64,000 nt of DNA from JAFDYH01 sp049840875 (GTDB lineage: Bacteria; Bacteroidota; Bacteroidia; Chitinophagales; Chitinophagaceae): the NCBI GenBank assembly GCA_049840875.1, contig JASGJE010000024.1, forward strand, positions 1 through 64,000, read 5' to 3'. A model generated the notes under the pieces. The model was not told the DNA's origin. It saw nothing but the letters and a program-made list of their open reading frames with translations, and did not search any database. Position 1 is the stretch's first letter, and every line of letters starts with the position of its first letter. A program made the position numbers and the translations under genes. Shown here piece by piece: positions 63,201 through 64,000 of this stretch.

Positions 63201-64000
63201 CAGCAACAGATATTGCTTTCTGAGAAGTCAGCGCTCCTGTGCATCCCTGTACAGTATAAGTAATCATCGCATCACCAGGAGCTACACACGTAATCTCACC
63301 TGTCTGAGCATTTACAGTTGCTATCGCGGTATTGCTGCTGCTCCATGTACCACCTTCAGTTCCGCCGTCAGCAGTATAGGTTAACGTTGCACCTGGACAC
63401 AATGGAACAATGCTTCCTCCTGAAACAATACCTGCTACTGCATTAGCGCTAACGGTTACATCAAACGATGCGATCTGTGTTCCGCCACATCCCGTTACAC
63501 TATAGAAAATAGTCGCATTACCAGCCGCAACACAATGTGCCATACCAGACGACGCGTCTACTGTTACAATAGCTGTATTTGAACTTGACCATGTACCGCC
63601 TGTTGTCGCATTATTTAATGCAAGCAGTTGCTCAGTACCAGGACAACCTAAATTATGATCACCGCTTATAGCACCAGCGCTTAAGGCAGGAGTCACAGTC
63701 AGAGTTGCAATCAACGAGGTCACTCCTGACGAACATCCGTTGCTTATTACTACTGTATAGTCTCCCGCTTGCGTCGCTTCATAGAAATTGCTGTTAGCGT
63801 TAGTAATAGGGTTTCCATTCAGATTCCATTGATAAGTCAACGGAGCCGTTCCGGTAGCATTTACACTGAATACCGCGCTGTTGCCTGTGCATACTGTTTT
63901 ACCAACAGGCTGCAAAGTGATCGAAGGCGCTGCGTTTACAGTTACAACTGCTACTGACGATGGAGTGCTACCACAACCATTGCTGACAGTAACACTGTAG
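60223..64000 (-). CDS. Giant surface adhesin with Ig-like repeats and T9SS sorting domain (3' part)
   Basis: The reading frame is open to the right window edge, so the N-terminus and signal peptide lie outside. More than 1230 residues are present. In order: an Ig-like segment (NAAPSITLQP, NGCSS), three related 'Ig-like 2' units with GTWSSSNTAIVTV, then eight tandem 79-residue Ig-like repeats (GASITTQPTNQTNCG ... YQWKRG ... GTYTVTV). Two more beta units follow, with a Ser/Thr linker. The C-terminal sorting domain (AYPNPSQSYFNLQV, then GAYIVEVRQGDQKVTTKIIK) is the type A signal used by the Bacteroidetes type IX secretion system. It is presumably a secreted, surface-bound adhesin. Confidence 0.9.
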   Translation of the reverse strand, partial: YSVTVSNGCGSTPSSVAVVTVNAAPSITLQPVGKTVCTGNSAVFSVNATGTAPLTYQWNLNGNPITNANSNFYEATQAGDYTVVISNGCSSGVTSLIATLTVTPALSAGAISGDHNLGCPGTEQLLALNNATTGGTWSSSNTAIVTVDASSGMAHCVAAGNATIFYSVTGCGGTQIASFDVTVSANAVAGIVSGGSIVPLCPGATLTYTADGGTEGGTWSSSNTAIATVNAQTGEITCVAPGDAMITYTVQGCTGALTSQKAISVAAAVTAGSISGANNVCADGTIALSLSSEATANGVWQSSNLTIAKVDASGVVTGIAPGTATITYTVSGCTVSTANFGVTVSQGASITTQPTNQTNCGTTNAMFTVVASGSGLNYQWKRGSTNVGTNSNTLSTNVAGTYTVTVTGSCGSPVTSNAVTLTTSNGASITTQPTNQTNCGTTNAMFTVVASGSGLNYQWKRGSTNVGTNSNTLSTNVAGTYTVTVTGSCGSPVTSNAVTLTTSTAASITTQPTNQTNCGTTNAIFTVAASGDGLNYQWKRGTTNVGTNSNTLSTNVAGTYTVTVTGSCGASVTSNQVTLTTSTAPSITAQPASKEVCPGNANTFSVTATGSGLTYQWKRGTTNVGSNSSSYSTNVVGTYTVTISSSCGASVTSNAVTLTNAPAPVITSQPTDKTACAGTNVTFNVTANESGLTYQWKRGTTVVGSNLNYLTTNVAGTYTVTISNACGTSVTSNAVTLTANPAPSITVQPTNMTACPGTAITFNVTASGTGLSYQWKRGTTNVGANSSSLPTNVAGTYTVTITNNCGVSVTSNAVTLTNTLAPVITTQPTNQVSCGGANATFSVVGNETGLTYQWKRGTTVVGINANTLSTNVAGTYTVTVSNACGMSVTSNAVTLTAATAPSITTQPASQTICSGTANFAVVASGTGLSYQWKRGGVNIGGATSSTYSTGTPGSYTVTVSNNCTSVTSNAATLTVTASVGGTSLVNGAQSINTCNGNTVTVSLTGQTGNVTRWEYSLGNSGSWQTISSTQTSITRTVTQNTAFRAIVAISSTCTPATSAVSNVTVTSTGIGGTLAIANTVVCQGSSAVFTLTGNTGSVLSWQYSTNNGQSWTTVANTTNTLVYSNATQNRRYRAVVRGCMGTNMVYSTTSAITVVNCSSRTTTPSTESVAPSQPLNIASKLEATAYPNPSQSYFNLQVKSSDNADVEIKVFDITGKQVAQMKGASYETYKFGNTLVAGAYIVEVRQGDQKVTTKIIKQ
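61066..62961 (-). repeat. Eight tandem 237-base repeats encoding 79-residue Ig-like domains
   Basis: Unit borders at 62961, 62724, 62487, 62250, 62013, 61776, 61539 and 61302 are exactly 237 bases apart. The first two units are nearly identical in protein; later ones diverge but keep YQWKRG, a paired cysteine and VTSNAVTLT. Identity this high in the first copies suggests recent duplication or gene conversion. Confidence 0.92.

Overview
The window is two unlike pieces of DNA joined at about position 2533. Bases 1 to 2533 are GC-rich and look alphaproteobacterial. They hold, on the minus strand, a galE remnant, a ugd (UDP-glucose 6-dehydrogenase) and a DUF3108-type periplasmic protein, each broken by several frameshifts. 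From 2534 to 64000 the DNA is AT-rich and typical of a Bacteroidetes bacterium, most likely Chitinophagaceae: TAnnTTTG promoter boxes, weak ribosome binding sites, GSIII glutamine synthetase, DUF3857 proteins, and a T9SS-sorted adhesin with a C-terminal sorting domain. The join cuts a sucB (2-oxoglutarate dehydrogenase E2) gene after codon 36 and continues in galE, so the contig is probably a metagenomic chimera. No tRNA, rRNA, CRISPR array, insertion sequence or prophage was seen.

Layout: 2.5-5.1 kb holds rpsL-rpsG with a terminator, and ilvE. 5.2-8.2 kb holds an unknown conserved protein, rdgB, an ECF sigma factor with its membrane partner, and a thioesterase. 8.2-11.4 kb holds aroE, a ComA-like phosphosulfolactate synthase and a TPR protein. 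11.6-22.3 kb is mostly housekeeping (yidC, pyrG, proC, purL) with several unknown secreted or membrane proteins. 22.5-25.9 kb carries two unrelated glutamine synthetases in tandem (GSII, GSIII). 26.8-29.6 kb is a four-gene operon, cysM - JAMM protease - MoaD-like carrier - MoeZ-like E1/rhodanese, which resembles the protein-thiocarboxylate cysteine pathway of mycobacteria. Here the carrier ends GG-NLGF, so it needs proteolytic activation.

29.9-40.7 kb has an orphan restriction-type nuclease domain, AMP nucleosidase, a double-ATPase peptide ABC protein, a very large TraB-type protein, queA with a structured leader, an esterase and a lytic transglycosylase. 40.7-45.5 kb has two DsbA-fold paralogs that have lost the nucleophilic cysteine, flanking an RRM protein, then clpB carrying a palindrome-encoded in-frame insert. 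45.7-50.7 kb has a serine hydrolase and a xylose divergon (xylB-xylA against an AraC regulator). 50.8-56.8 kb has three tandem DUF3857/transglutaminase paralogs, two of which lost their catalytic residues. 56.9-64 kb has queG, an ECF sigma factor overlapping a barrel protein with a membrane anchor, and the 3' part of a giant adhesin with eight 79-residue Ig-like repeats.

The strongest leads are the carrier/protease sulfur-transfer operon, the long hairpin upstream of queA, the decayed-active-site paralog sets (DUF3857, DsbA), the palindromic insert in ClpB and the contig junction. Terminators sit at most transcription-unit ends, and several convergent pairs share one hairpin.
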